A stretch of DNA of 8,207 bases from Actinomycetes bacterium (GCA_023403475.1 JAEYEL010000019.1:1-8207); one strand, 5' to 3'. Shown: positions 1 to 6,576, counted from the stretch's first letter. Made by a program: numbers and translations. Notes: a model not told the origin generated them from the sequence alone.

Positions 1-1377
1 TTTTCCGCCGGCAAGGCCGACAAGCTGCGCAAGGCCATGGGCAAAAAGAAGATCGACATCATGCGCATGCTGCAGGAGGACTGGAACACCGGCGCGGTCG
101 AGAACGGCTATTCGCTCGAGATCGCGAAGAAGATCTGGGACGACGCGGAGAAATTCGCGAAGTACGCGTTCAACAAGTCGCATTCCGCCGCATACTCGAT
201 TCTGGTCATGCGCACGGCGTATTTGAAGGCGCATTTCCCGAACGAGTACATGGCCGCCGTGCTATCGAGCTATATGGGCAACACCGACCGCTTGATCAAG
301 TATATCGCCAGCTGCAACCATAATGGAACGCCGGTTCTGCCGCCCGATATCAACTCGTCGAACGCGGAGTTCACGCCGGTTGCGAACGGTATCCGCTTCG
401 GCTTGGTGGGCGTGCGCGGCGTGGGCAAGAACGTGGCAGACGAGATCATCGCCGAGCGCGAGGCGAACGGACCGTATTCCAGCCTGCACGATTTCGTGAA
501 CAGGCTCGATGCGAAATGCTACAACCGAAAGACGCTCGAAGCGCTCATCAAGGGCGGCGCATTCGACTCCACGGGCTACACGCGCAAGCAGCTCATGTAC
601 TTCGTGGACGAAACGCCGCTTTTGGAAGGCGCGTCAAAGCGGCAGAAGGATCGCGACCGCGGTCAGGTTTCGATGTTCGACCTGTTCGCCGACGACCCCG
701 ATTCCGGTTTCGAGGAGGATGTTCCGGCGCCCGACGGCATCGAATGGGACAAGCGCACGAAGCTTGCCTACGAGAAGGAAATCATGAAGATCTACGTCTC
801 GGAGCATCCGTTGGCACCTTACGAGGGCGCCATCGCGCACATGACGAAATACCAGCTGGGAGACTTGGCCGAGCGCACGAAGGAAATCATGTCGGCGGTG
901 TTTGTGGGCATGGTCTCGGGCGTGGCGGTGAAGCTGACCAAGCGCGGCACGAAAATGGCCACGTTCAACTTGGAGGACACCACGGGACACATCGAGTGCA
1001 TCTGCTTCAAGTACGACGAGAACGCCGAAGCCATCCAGGAGGACGCCATCGTCAAGGTGAAGGGCAAGTTCGAGCACAACGACCGCGGCAACCAGATCAT
1101 GGCGTTCGAGGTGGAGGCCATCGAGCTGAACGAGGAAGACGCGCGCCCGTCGCACTTGGAGCTGAAAGTGGCGTCGTCCGAGCTCGATCAGACGAAGTCG
1201 CTGCGCTTGAACCGCATCCTGCAGTCGTATCCGGGGCGCGACGGGGTGGTGCTGTTCGTGCAGCAGACCGACGGTCGCAAATTCCGCGCCGAACTGCCGG
1301 TGGCGGTGGACGCGCGCTCGCCTGTTATGCGCTCGGAGATACAGGACTTGTTCGGCCATGCAGTGCTTATAGCGTAA
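1..1377 (+). CDS. dnaE: DNA polymerase III subunit alpha (DnaE), C-terminal 458 residues
   Basis: This is the replicative DNA polymerase catalytic subunit, cut by the left window edge; the reading frame is open from base 1 to TAA at 1375-1377. Seen in the sequence (fragment numbering): GKADKLRKAMGKKK near residues 4-17 and YAFNKSHSAAYSILVMRTAY near 55-74, both typical of the fingers region of bacterial DnaE. A helix-hairpin-helix stretch (GLVGVRGVGKN, about 134-144) for DNA binding follows. An OB-fold lies at about 301-376 (FVGMVSGVAVKLTKRGTKMA through the FEVEAIEL strand), and then a C-terminal tail of about 80 residues. The palm catalytic aspartates and PHP domain lie outside the window. 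The fragment has no frameshift or internal stop. truA follows 74 bases downstream on the same strand, so co-transcription is possible. The replicative DnaE family is clear; whether a second polymerase such as DnaE2 exists elsewhere cannot be seen. Confidence 0.97.
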   Translation, partial: FSAGKADKLRKAMGKKKIDIMRMLQEDWNTGAVENGYSLEIAKKIWDDAEKFAKYAFNKSHSAAYSILVMRTAYLKAHFPNEYMAAVLSSYMGNTDRLIKYIASCNHNGTPVLPPDINSSNAEFTPVANGIRFGLVGVRGVGKNVADEIIAEREANGPYSSLHDFVNRLDAKCYNRKTLEALIKGGAFDSTGYTRKQLMYFVDETPLLEGASKRQKDRDRGQVSMFDLFADDPDSGFEEDVPAPDGIEWDKRTKLAYEKEIMKIYVSEHPLAPYEGAIAHMTKYQLGDLAERTKEIMSAVFVGMVSGVAVKLTKRGTKMATFNLEDTTGHIECICFKYDENAEAIQEDAIVKVKGKFEHNDRGNQIMAFEVEAIELNEEDARPSHLELKVASSELDQTKSLRLNRILQSYPGRDGVVLFVQQTDGRKFRAELPVAVDARSPVMRSEIQDLFGHAVLIA

Positions 1378-1451
1378 CGATTCGATTGAAGAATAGGTTT
1401 TCGGGCGGTTTCGCCGAGAAGCGAGGCCGTCTTCGTTTACCATGCGGGGCT

Positions 1452-2312
1452 ATGGATATGAAGACCGTTGAAATCATTCCGGAAAACAAGGAAGCCTGCC
1501 CGGGTGGGGAAGCGAGCGCGGATGCCGCCGAAAGGCGGTCGTCTACGTCTTCTCGTACGCTGGCGTTGACCGTTGCGTATAACGGTGCGCCTTTCTGCGG
1601 CTTTGCGCGGCAGCCAGGGCAGCTTACCGTGCAGGGCGAGCTTGAGCAGGCTCTTGCCTTGTTGTTTCGTCGCGAGGTTGAAACCACCTGTGCCGGCAGG
1701 ACCGATGCCGGGGTGCATGCGGCAGGGCAGGTGGTGAGCTTCGACGTTCGAAAAGACGAGTTGCGCGACCGCACGCTTCCCAGTCTCAGGCGCTCGCTCA
1801 ACGCGCTCACGCACGATGCCATCGCGGTGCGCGTGGTGGAGCGGAAACCGCACGGCTTTTCGGCGCGGTTCGACGCGCGGGCGCGGGAATACCGCTACCA
1901 TATATGTGTGGACGAGACGCCGCCCATCTTCATGAGGGATTTCTCATGGTTTATGCCGAGCGGTCTCGACGTGGCGGCCATGGAGGCTGCGTCGCGCTGC
2001 CTGATAGGCGAGCATAACTTCAAAAGCTTCTGCATGGCGGCCTCGGCGGAAGGAAAGCCCACCTGCAGAAACGTGCACGAGATTTCATTTTGCACCGAAG
2101 CTGTCATGGGGGAGCGTATGCTGGTCGTGAAGGTGGTGGGAAACGCGTTCCTCCATTCCATGGTGCGCACCATGGTGGGCACGCTTGCGGCGGTGGGGCG
2201 CGGGCAGCGTGATCCTCGCTGGGTGGCCGAAGCGCTGAAAGCGTGTGACCGTCGGGCTGCGGGGGAAAACGCTCCAGCTCAAGGTCTGGTATTCTGGCGT
2301 GTGGTATACTAG
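1452..2312 (+). CDS. truA: tRNA pseudouridine synthase A
   Basis: TruA converts uridines at positions 38-40 of the tRNA anticodon stem-loop to pseudouridine. The 286-residue product shows the family core: LALTVAYNGAPFCGFARQPG near residues 37-56, then AGRTDAGVHA with the catalytic aspartate at about residue 85. The tRNA-binding and C-terminal landmarks follow: FSARFDARAREYRYHI, IGEHNFKSFC, and NAFLHSMVRTMVGTL near the end. E. coli TruA is 270 residues with catalytic Asp60, so this protein carries about 25 extra N-terminal residues, a polar stretch rich in Glu, Ala and Ser before the first core strand. The start is uncertain: ATG 1452 and ATG 1458 are two codons apart. A GGGG at 1446-1449 sits 8 bases before 1458 but only 2 before 1452, so 1458 may be the true start. 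The gene lies 74 bases after dnaE; its 3' end contains a likely promoter for the next gene. Confidence 0.95.
   Translation: MDMKTVEIIPENKEACPGGEASADAAERRSSTSSRTLALTVAYNGAPFCGFARQPGQLTVQGELEQALALLFRREVETTCAGRTDAGVHAAGQVVSFDVRKDELRDRTLPSLRRSLNALTHDAIAVRVVERKPHGFSARFDARAREYRYHICVDETPPIFMRDFSWFMPSGLDVAAMEAASRCLIGEHNFKSFCMAASAEGKPTCRNVHEISFCTEAVMGERMLVVKVVGNAFLHSMVRTMVGTLAAVGRGQRDPRWVAEALKACDRRAAGENAPAQGLVFWRVVY
2302..2310 (+). promoter_or_regulatory. Extended -10 promoter element for the gene at 2347
   Basis: TG at 2302-2303, one base, then TATACT at 2305-2310 forms an extended -10 element. It overlaps the last codons and stop of truA. No recognisable -35 lies 16-18 bases upstream, which extended -10 promoters tolerate. 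Transcription would begin near 2316-2318, leaving a leader of about 30 bases with a GGGAAG ribosome site at 2335-2340. The element could be chance, since it also encodes the truA C-terminus. Confidence 0.5.
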
Positions 2313-2346
2313 CGCCCGTACAATGGACGGATTTGGGAAGCGAGTT

Positions 2347-3198
2347 ATGTTCGAGGGATTTGCGGAAAGGCGCATTGCGCGCGACGCCGATAGAATAGTC
2401 GCGCTGAAGGAAGAAATGGACGCTTTATCGTGGGGGCGCGTGATGGAAATAGGCAGGCGCCTGCAGGAGCTTGCCCTCGGCGAGGAAGCGGAAGGCTTGG
2501 CGCAGGAGCTGGTAGGCGTCGCGCTGTCCAACATCTCGCTCGAGGCGAAGCTGGGCATAGAGCCGAAGCGCGCGGGTTTAAAGACCCTGGCCTCGGGTAT
2601 GCAGGTTATCGAAGGCGGTTTAGCGGAAGCCTCCTCGGGCGAAGCCTCCCTGTCCGACAACGGGTCGCAGCCCAAAGAGCCGCTGCCCGACTGCGACCGT
2701 GCGCCCGACTGCGACCGTATGCCCGACGGCAACCGCCCGCGCGACGCTTCCCCTTGTTCCGTCGGGCTTTCCTCCGAGCGTGTGGAGAGCCTTCCCGTTG
2801 AAGATTTGATGTTCGATTTTACGGGGGAGTTCTGCGACCCGTTCGATGAAGAGCTGGAGTCGTTTTTCGACGACCCCGACCAGCCTGCCGAAACCGCCGT
2901 CTTGAGTGTGTTGGCGGAAGAAAAGGTGCCCGCTGCCGAAAGGAAGGAAGTTGCAGTGAACGCAGATCCAAGCGTATCGGCGCAAGCGTCCGACGAAGGG
3001 CAAAGCTCGACGAAGGAGGATTTCGAGGCTTCCGAACAAGCGGCTTTGAAGACAGTCGGGCAGACGGCTTCGCAAGCGGCTCCGAAAGAGAAGTTCGCCA
3101 CGTTTCGCAGCCTGTACTCCAGCCGCGACGGGGCTTTGTGCCTCTACGAAGATGAAAGCGGCCACCTTGTGGCCGTAGATTCCTCGAAGCTCGTGTAA
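2347..3198 (+). CDS. Unrecognised 283-residue protein with acidic repetitive linker
   Basis: I do not recognise this family. The start ATG 2347 is chosen because GGGAAG at 2335-2340 lies 6 bases before it; an in-frame ATG at 2323 is possible but lacks such a site. Residues 1-92 look helical and conserved in style, starting MFEGFAERRIARDADRIVAL and continuing to SNISLEAKLGIEPKRAGLKT. Residues about 93-249 are low complexity, rich in Ala, Glu, Ser, Asp and Pro. They include three 6-residue repeats (PDCDRA, PDCDRM, PDGNRP) encoded by an 18-bp tandem repeat, and a very acidic patch (FDEELESFFDDPDQ). Residues about 250-283 form a compact end, with SLYSSRDGALCLYEDESGHL followed by VAVDSSKLV. No signal peptide or membrane segment is visible, so it is probably cytoplasmic. 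A long antisense frame overlaps but is a codon-bias shadow. A two-block tether or scaffold is a guess; no function is assigned. Confidence 0.8.
   Translation: MFEGFAERRIARDADRIVALKEEMDALSWGRVMEIGRRLQELALGEEAEGLAQELVGVALSNISLEAKLGIEPKRAGLKTLASGMQVIEGGLAEASSGEASLSDNGSQPKEPLPDCDRAPDCDRMPDGNRPRDASPCSVGLSSERVESLPVEDLMFDFTGEFCDPFDEELESFFDDPDQPAETAVLSVLAEEKVPAAERKEVAVNADPSVSAQASDEGQSSTKEDFEASEQAALKTVGQTASQAAPKEKFATFRSLYSSRDGALCLYEDESGHLVAVDSSKLV
2683..2736 (+). repeat. Three 18-bp tandem repeats inside the 283-residue protein
   Basis: Three in-frame 18-bp units lie end to end. The core CCCGACTGCGACCGT occurs identically at 2686-2700 and 2704-2718, and diverged as CCCGACGGCAACCGC at 2722-2736. They encode the PDCDR-type hexapeptides of the linker. 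Because the unit is a multiple of three, copy number can change without breaking the frame. Confidence 0.8.
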
Positions 3199-3218
3199 TT
3201 TTCGATTTCCGTCGAATG

Positions 3219-3254
3219 TCGAAGCTGCCTCTGCGAGCCGAGGGACAGCCTCGA
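3219..3254. terminator. Hairpin between convergent genes, possible bidirectional terminator
   Basis: This imperfect inverted repeat lies in the 80-base gap between the 283-residue protein and asnB, which face each other. TCGA at 3219-3222 pairs with TCGA 3251-3254, GCTG 3224-3227 with CAGC 3246-3249, and CCTC 3228-3231 with GAGG 3240-3243. One A/C mismatch and a two-base GA bulge interrupt it, and the loop is 8 bases. The position suits a shared terminator. Neither side has a good T-tract, so intrinsic termination is not certain. Confidence 0.4.
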
Positions 3255-3278
3255 CGCTAAAATTCGGTTTGGCAAGCG

Positions 3279-5285
3279 CTAATGTGCCGTCGAATCTGGG
3301 AAGAACACCTTGTACCACATAAGGAACATGTAGATTATCCATATCTTGCGGGATCTATCGGCGCCGGCCTTGTGTTCGTCAAGGAGTTTCACCAGCTCGT
3401 CGGTGTTGAAGAACCTTTCAGCTAAATCTCCGGTAAACCATTCCCTCACTTGGTTGTAGTAGCGCTCTTCGCGCAGCCAGCTTACCACAGGAACGGGAAA
3501 GCCCAGCTTTTCTTTCTGCGCCCAGTCGTGGGGGATGGCAAACTCGGCCGCGTCGCGCAGGGTGAGCTTCGTCTGCTGCCCGTTCGCTTTGAGGCGCGTG
3601 GGAATAGTGGCCGAGACGGCGAACACCTCTTTGTCCAGAAACGGCACGCGGCTTTCCAGCGAATGCGCCATCGACATCTTGTCGGTTTTGAGCAGGATGT
3701 CGCCTACCAGCCAGAAGAACAGATCGACGTACTGCATGCGCGTGGTCTCGTCCATGTTCGCCACTTCGGCATACACGGGGGCGGTCAGCTCTTGCGGTGA
3801 GGGGACAGGCGTGTTCTTGTCGCTGCGCTTACCCGCGCGCAGACGCTCGCGCTCCTCTGCGGAAAACGCCACGCCGTTCGCGTTGGTGTAGTACCAGTCC
3901 TCCACGGTCTCGCTTGCGCGCTCGAGGTAGTTCGCTCCACGCACGTGGAGCGCCCGCGCAGCCTTCGACGCCCCGCGCAGAAGGCTCTTCGGCGCCCATG
4001 CCAGCTTGCTGTTGGCGAAGGGCGCCTGGTAGATGCGGTAGCCTCCGAAGAATTCGTCTGCCCCCTCGCCTGAAAGCACGGCCTTCACCTTCTTCGCGGC
4101 AAGTTGGTCGACGAAGTAGAGGGCCACAGCGGAAGGGTCGGCGGAAGGCTCGTCCATGTGCCACTGCACGCGCGGCAGACTTTCCCAGTACTCGGCCTCG
4201 GAGATGTGCTTGAAGTCGTTCTCGACGTGCAGCTCGTTCGCCAGCGCGCGCGCCCAGGATATTTCGTCGCGCATGGTTTTGCCGCCCGCGCCGCAGGTGT
4301 TGTTCGCGCTTGCGTTCTTGTAACACTCAAAGCCCACGGTGAACGTCTTGATGCCGGGGTTTTCCTTTGCAAGGCAGGCGGCCATGTAACTGGAGTCGAT
4401 GCCGCTCGAAAGGAAGCTTCCCACCTCCACGTCGGCCACGTTGTGGTAGCGCACGCTCTCGCGCATGGCGTCGTCGATGGCGCGGGCGGTGTCTATTCGG
4501 CTGCGCTTCTCGTCGAAGCGGTATTCGGGGCGCCAATAGCGGCGCATTTTAAGCGTTCCGTCGGCGTGCACGCGCAGACAATGGGCGGGCGGCAGCTTGA
4601 ACACACCCTTGAAGAACGTCTCGTCGAGGGCGCTGAACTGGAAGCACAGGTACTGCTCGAGCGCCGCCTCGTTCAGCTCACGCGCATAGGCGGGGTGTTC
4701 CAAGATGCTCTTTATCTCCGAGGCGAATATGAACTGTTTGCCGCGTATACCCTCCTGCACGGTGTAGTAGAAGGGCTTGATGCCGAAGAAGTCGCGTGCG
4801 CAGAACAGCTCGCACGTGCGGCGGTCCCAGATGGCGAAGGCGAACATGCCACGCAAGCGGTCGAGCACAGTCTCGCCCCAGGCAAGGTAGCCCACAAGGA
4901 GCACTTCGGTGTCGGAATTCGTTTCGAACGCCCAGCCTTCGGTGACAAGTTCCGCGCGGAGATCTTGGTAGTTGTATATCTCGCCGTTGAACACGATGGC
5001 GAAGTCCCCCTTGGCGGCTGCAGCTTCGGCGCCGGCTGCGGGCGTGCCGTCAGCGGCGAGGGTGGGAGAAATGACGCGCGCCGCATGCGCATCGGTTGCG
5101 CGCACCATGGGCTGATTCCCGCCTTTAAGGTCGATGAGCGAAAGTCGGCGGTGCCCAAGTGCTATGCCTTGGTCGAAATACTGCCCTTCGCCATCAGGCC
5201 CGCGGTGGGCCATGATGTCGCACATCGACTTGAGTATGGGCGCGTCCGCTTCCGACGCGCCGGTGAAACCGCAGATACCGCACAT
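3279..5285 (-). CDS. asnB: Asparagine synthetase, glutamine-hydrolysing (AsnB)
   Basis: AsnB makes asparagine from aspartate, ATP and glutamine-derived ammonia in the cytoplasm. The start is fixed by the N-terminus MCGICGFTG, in which Cys2 becomes the glutaminase nucleophile. AAGGAG (5293-5298 on the complement) lies 7 bases upstream; a longer frame to 5327 would bury the cysteine. Glutaminase residues are visible: RLSL at 47-50, NGE at 100-102, SD at 124-125. In the synthetase half, the ATP pyrophosphatase loop is SSGIDSS at 293-299 and LSGEGADEFFGGY spans 404-416; KEKLGFPVP follows nearer the C-terminus. At 668 residues it is longer than E. coli AsnB (554). An Ala-rich insertion of about 30 residues lies between residues 63 and 93, and a Cys/Asn/Gly-rich insertion at about 321-338. 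Both fall between conserved motifs and do not remove catalytic residues. It is convergent with the gene on its left and the only gene of its transcription unit here. Confidence 0.96.
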   Translation of the reverse strand: MCGICGFTGASEADAPILKSMCDIMAHRGPDGEGQYFDQGIALGHRRLSLIDLKGGNQPMVRATDAHAARVISPTLAADGTPAAGAEAAAAKGDFAIVFNGEIYNYQDLRAELVTEGWAFETNSDTEVLLVGYLAWGETVLDRLRGMFAFAIWDRRTCELFCARDFFGIKPFYYTVQEGIRGKQFIFASEIKSILEHPAYARELNEAALEQYLCFQFSALDETFFKGVFKLPPAHCLRVHADGTLKMRRYWRPEYRFDEKRSRIDTARAIDDAMRESVRYHNVADVEVGSFLSSGIDSSYMAACLAKENPGIKTFTVGFECYKNASANNTCGAGGKTMRDEISWARALANELHVENDFKHISEAEYWESLPRVQWHMDEPSADPSAVALYFVDQLAAKKVKAVLSGEGADEFFGGYRIYQAPFANSKLAWAPKSLLRGASKAARALHVRGANYLERASETVEDWYYTNANGVAFSAEERERLRAGKRSDKNTPVPSPQELTAPVYAEVANMDETTRMQYVDLFFWLVGDILLKTDKMSMAHSLESRVPFLDKEVFAVSATIPTRLKANGQQTKLTLRDAAEFAIPHDWAQKEKLGFPVPVVSWLREERYYNQVREWFTGDLAERFFNTDELVKLLDEHKAGADRSRKIWIIYMFLMWYKVFFPDSTAH

Positions 5286-5292
5286 GTTGGCG

Positions 5293-5298
5293 CTCCTT
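5293..5298 (-). promoter_or_regulatory. Ribosome binding site deciding the asnB start
   Basis: On the minus strand AAGGAG is followed by 7 bases and the ATG at 5283-5285. It fixes the start so that the catalytic cysteine is residue 2. A weak -10-like TATCAT lies at 5316-5321 on the same strand, but no matching -35 was found, so the promoter is not called. Confidence 0.85.
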
Positions 5299-5627
5299 TT
5301 CCCAGTGTCTCGCCTATGATAGAGCACCGCGCGGCACCGTTTGCGCGCACATTGCGCATCACGCCAAAACCGCAGATTTATGTGATGATGTTGGCAGCAG
5401 CGCGAGAGCGCGAACTAAACCCTTGCAATCCATCCGCGATTCGTATGCGAATCCTTGCTTTTTGGCGGGCGACCTTGACAACGACTTCGAGGACTACGTA
5501 GATGATCATCATCTGCATCAAGCGCGAGGCAACCGACCGCGAAGGGGGTGCTCATTGTTGATCTTGCGCGCTGCCTCGCGTTGGAAACCGACTCGAAGAT
5601 TGGCTATTCGCAGGAGGAGGAAGCCTT
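5299..5627. other. Intergenic region between asnB and the accessory interval
   Basis: I see no convincing gene in these 329 bases. The left part must contain the asnB promoter, reading leftward, but only a weak TATCAT is visible. The region contains a GCGC-GAGA-GCGC mini-hairpin at 5400-5411, a hairpin with a T-tract at 5438-5463, a consensus TTGACA at 5475-5480 without a good -10, and a perfect 10-bp palindrome GATGATCATC at 5501-5510. A 19-codon frame at 5502-5561 (MIIICIKREATDREGGAHC) has a GAGG 9 bases before its ATG. It may be chance or the stub of another decayed gene, and it is not called. Confidence 0.6.
5438..5463 (+). terminator. Hairpin followed by T5, orphan terminator-like element
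   Basis: GATTCG (5438-5443), loop TATG, then CGAATC (5448-5453) is a perfect 6-bp stem, followed five bases later by TTTTT at 5459-5463. It has intrinsic-terminator geometry on the plus strand, but the stem is short and AT-containing and there is no plus-strand gene just upstream. It may be left over from a lost gene, or insulate against antisense transcription of asnB. Confidence 0.3.
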
Positions 5628-5666
5628 ATGGACGAAGTGTAGGAGTACGCACGGGTGTCGTCGAAA
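5612..5666 (+). pseudogene. Serine recombinase N-terminus remnant
   Basis: AGGAGGAGG at 5612-5620 is a very strong ribosome site, 7 bases before ATG 5628. The codons that follow read M-D-E-V-stop-E-Y-A-R-V-S-S-K up to 5666. This matches without gaps the start of resolvase/invertase-type serine recombinases (VYGYARVSSK/VSTK, whose first Ser after Val is the catalytic nucleophile). The intact gene would need only two changes: TAG to a Tyr codon and GAG to a Gly codon. After Lys the family resemblance ends (VRC, then a second stop at 5676-5678), so all but about 13 codons are lost. The match is short, so chance is possible, but motif, start and ribosome site agree. It points to past site-specific recombination here. 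Confidence 0.55.
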
Positions 5667-5740
5667 GTACGCTGCTAGCGGTTGAGTTCCTGCTCCAACA
5701 TACCTAGTTTTCCCGGAATATGTGATTAGTCGGTGTTTCC

Positions 5741-6332
5741 TTAGAAGTCTAAGCTCTTTGGGTCTAAAAGAAAGTCGTAAAGCTACAACAAAGCCACGGT
5801 AGCGCAGTTCGTTGTAGATGACATTCTCCACGAGATGGCTTTCCTCGACCTGCCTAAAACCAAGACGCGCGTTGCGCAGGCCCACATCCTCGAAATAGTA
5901 CTTTTTGGGACTGCCAATGTAACGGCGACCCTTCACGTCGTAGCGCTTCGATTCCACAACCAAAAAAGCATCTTTTAGATATTCGATAAACTGAGCGGTA
6001 GTTCCTCGTGTAAGCTTTGATTTCAATACACTCTCAAACGTCGTTTCAATCTTTGCGGGATTTGTTAAAGAACTAACAGCAGAAGCTAAGATGTCTATCA
6101 AATTCTCAAACTCTTCGATCTTCGTAACATGATTACGCTCTATGATGTCTTTCAGATAAACTTCTTCGAAAAGCGATTTTAGATACTTCATCTTCTGTTC
6201 ATCGGTACGCATAGTTGCAGCAAGTGGCATTCCACCATGCATAACATACTCTGTCCAGCCGTCGTGCTTATCGCCGCCATAGCTCTGCATGAATTCAGAA
6301 AAAACAAGGGGTAACACGTGCACTATATAAGT
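5741..6332 (-). pseudogene. AAA_14/DUF4143-type ATPase, truncated and internally deleted
   Basis: On the minus strand the frame encodes the middle of the widespread 'predicted AAA+ superfamily ATPase' with a DUF4143 C-terminal domain. HVLPLVFSEFMQSYGG, YVMHGGMPLA, LFEEVYLKDIIERN, KKYYFEDVGLRNARLGF and NVIYNELRYRGF are all characteristic. Two lesions are visible. The N-terminal ATPase part with the Walker motifs is absent: the frame hits a stop immediately upstream (6333-6335), just before the TYIVHVLPL strand. After ELRYRGF (about 5790) the homologous frame stops making sense, but another frame encodes LYDFLLDPKSLDF and a stop at 5741-5743, which resembles the normal C-terminus of this family. 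The DUF4143 nuclease-like segment between them is therefore deleted, with a frame change. A computed frame running on to 5604 is read-through beyond the deletion. No function is expected. Confidence 0.75.
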
Positions 6333-6364
6333 TCAAATGCATATACTGCATAAATTCAAATGCA
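6327..6364. repeat. Two 15-bp direct repeats, 23-bp period, at the ATPase truncation
   Basis: ATAAGTTCAAATGCA at 6327-6341 is repeated as ATAAATTCAAATGCA at 6350-6364, one mismatch in 15. The first copy spans the point where the AAA ATPase remnant loses its N-terminus (6332/6333). Only two copies exist, so it is not an iteron set or array. It may be a deletion or insertion scar, or a regulatory site of a lost gene. Confidence 0.55.
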
Positions 6365-6547
6365 CGCATTGCGTAAGCAATATACTTCTTCCTTGAGTTT
6401 TGCTCGGCACAACAAAGGCACGGCAAAGGCGAGCGTGCCGAAGGGTTTTTAAGTATGGACTCCGCCCCGCAAAGACTTCAATATGCGAGATGTCGCTATT
6501 CTCTGCAAAATGATATATTTAGCGGCGTGGCGATACAGAAATTCTTA
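6333..6547. other. AT-rich gap before the toxin-antitoxin operon
   Basis: No convincing gene is seen. The gap holds the second copy of the 15-bp repeat, a cluster of competing inverted repeats ending in T5 (6402-6450), and a 35-codon plus-strand frame from ATG 6455 (start MDSAPQRLQYAR) to TAG near 6562. That frame has only a weak AAGGG upstream and resembles nothing I know, so it is not called as a gene. Confidence 0.5.
6402..6450 (+). terminator. Competing hairpins followed by T5
   Basis: Three mutually exclusive stems can form. TCGGCAC (6404-6410) pairs with GTGCCGA (6435-6441). GGCACG (6417-6422) pairs with CGTGCC (6434-6439). GCTCG (6402-6406) pairs with CGAGC (6430-6434). GGGTTTTT follows at 6443-6450. 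The second stem plus the T-run has terminator form on the plus strand and would shield the higBA promoter from upstream transcription. No plus-strand gene upstream remains to use it, so it may be a relic. Confidence 0.4.
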
Positions 6548-6576
6548 TTGACAAATTGTAGATTGTAGTATACAGT
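6548..6576 (+). promoter_or_regulatory. higBA promoter
   Basis: Perfect -35 TTGACA at 6548-6553. The -10 is TATACA at 6569-6574 (15-base spacer) or TACAGT at 6571-6576 (17-base spacer), four matches of six each. Either puts the transcription start at about 6581-6584, on or within two bases of the ATG at 6583, so the toxin mRNA should be leaderless. No ribosome site precedes the ATG, which agrees. A tandem ATTGTAG pair (6555-6568) fills the spacer. Confidence 0.65.

Noticed and set aside
1404..1429. A terminator between dnaE and truA
   Set aside because: Small stems such as GGCG/CGCC exist but are weak and lack a T-tract; co-transcription is equally plausible.
634..1443. A 269-codon minus-strand frame opposite dnaE
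   Set aside because: It is antisense to the OB-fold region of dnaE, has no recognisable domain and no ribosome site; codon-bias shadow.
516..1451. A long in-frame extension upstream of truA, overlapping dnaE
   Set aside because: The extension is Arg/Gly/His-rich shadow sequence in the wrong frame of dnaE; the TruA family begins only after about base 1550 and has starts at 1452/1458.
2085..3101. A 338-codon minus-strand frame opposite the end of truA and the 283-residue protein
   Set aside because: Ser/Ala-rich low complexity mirroring the sense strand, overlapping truA; no start signal.
5430..5465. A tRNA T-arm or attachment site, from GATTCG...CGAATC
   Set aside because: No cloverleaf can be drawn around it and no matching duplicate at the other end of the accessory interval was found.
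4104..5501. A 465-codon plus-strand frame antisense to asnB
   Set aside because: It lies opposite a well-supported gene, shows no family motif, and is explained by GC-rich codon bias leaving few stops on the opposite strand.
5502..5561. A 19-codon frame (MIIICIKREATDREGGAHC) with GAGG upstream
   Set aside because: Too short and without known relatives; recorded only within the intergenic entry.
5423..5707. A 94-codon plus-strand frame before the ATPase remnant
   Set aside because: It is Arg-rich with no motif and no ribosome site, and the better reading of its right half is the recombinase start at 5628 in another frame.
5604..5740. C-terminal tail of the 239-codon minus-strand frame
   Set aside because: It is read-through past the deletion joint; the family's own C-terminus and stop lie in another frame at 5741-5782.
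6332..6364. A CRISPR array or plasmid iterons
   Set aside because: Only two copies of a 15-bp repeat with 23-bp period; no spacer pattern and no cas or rep gene.
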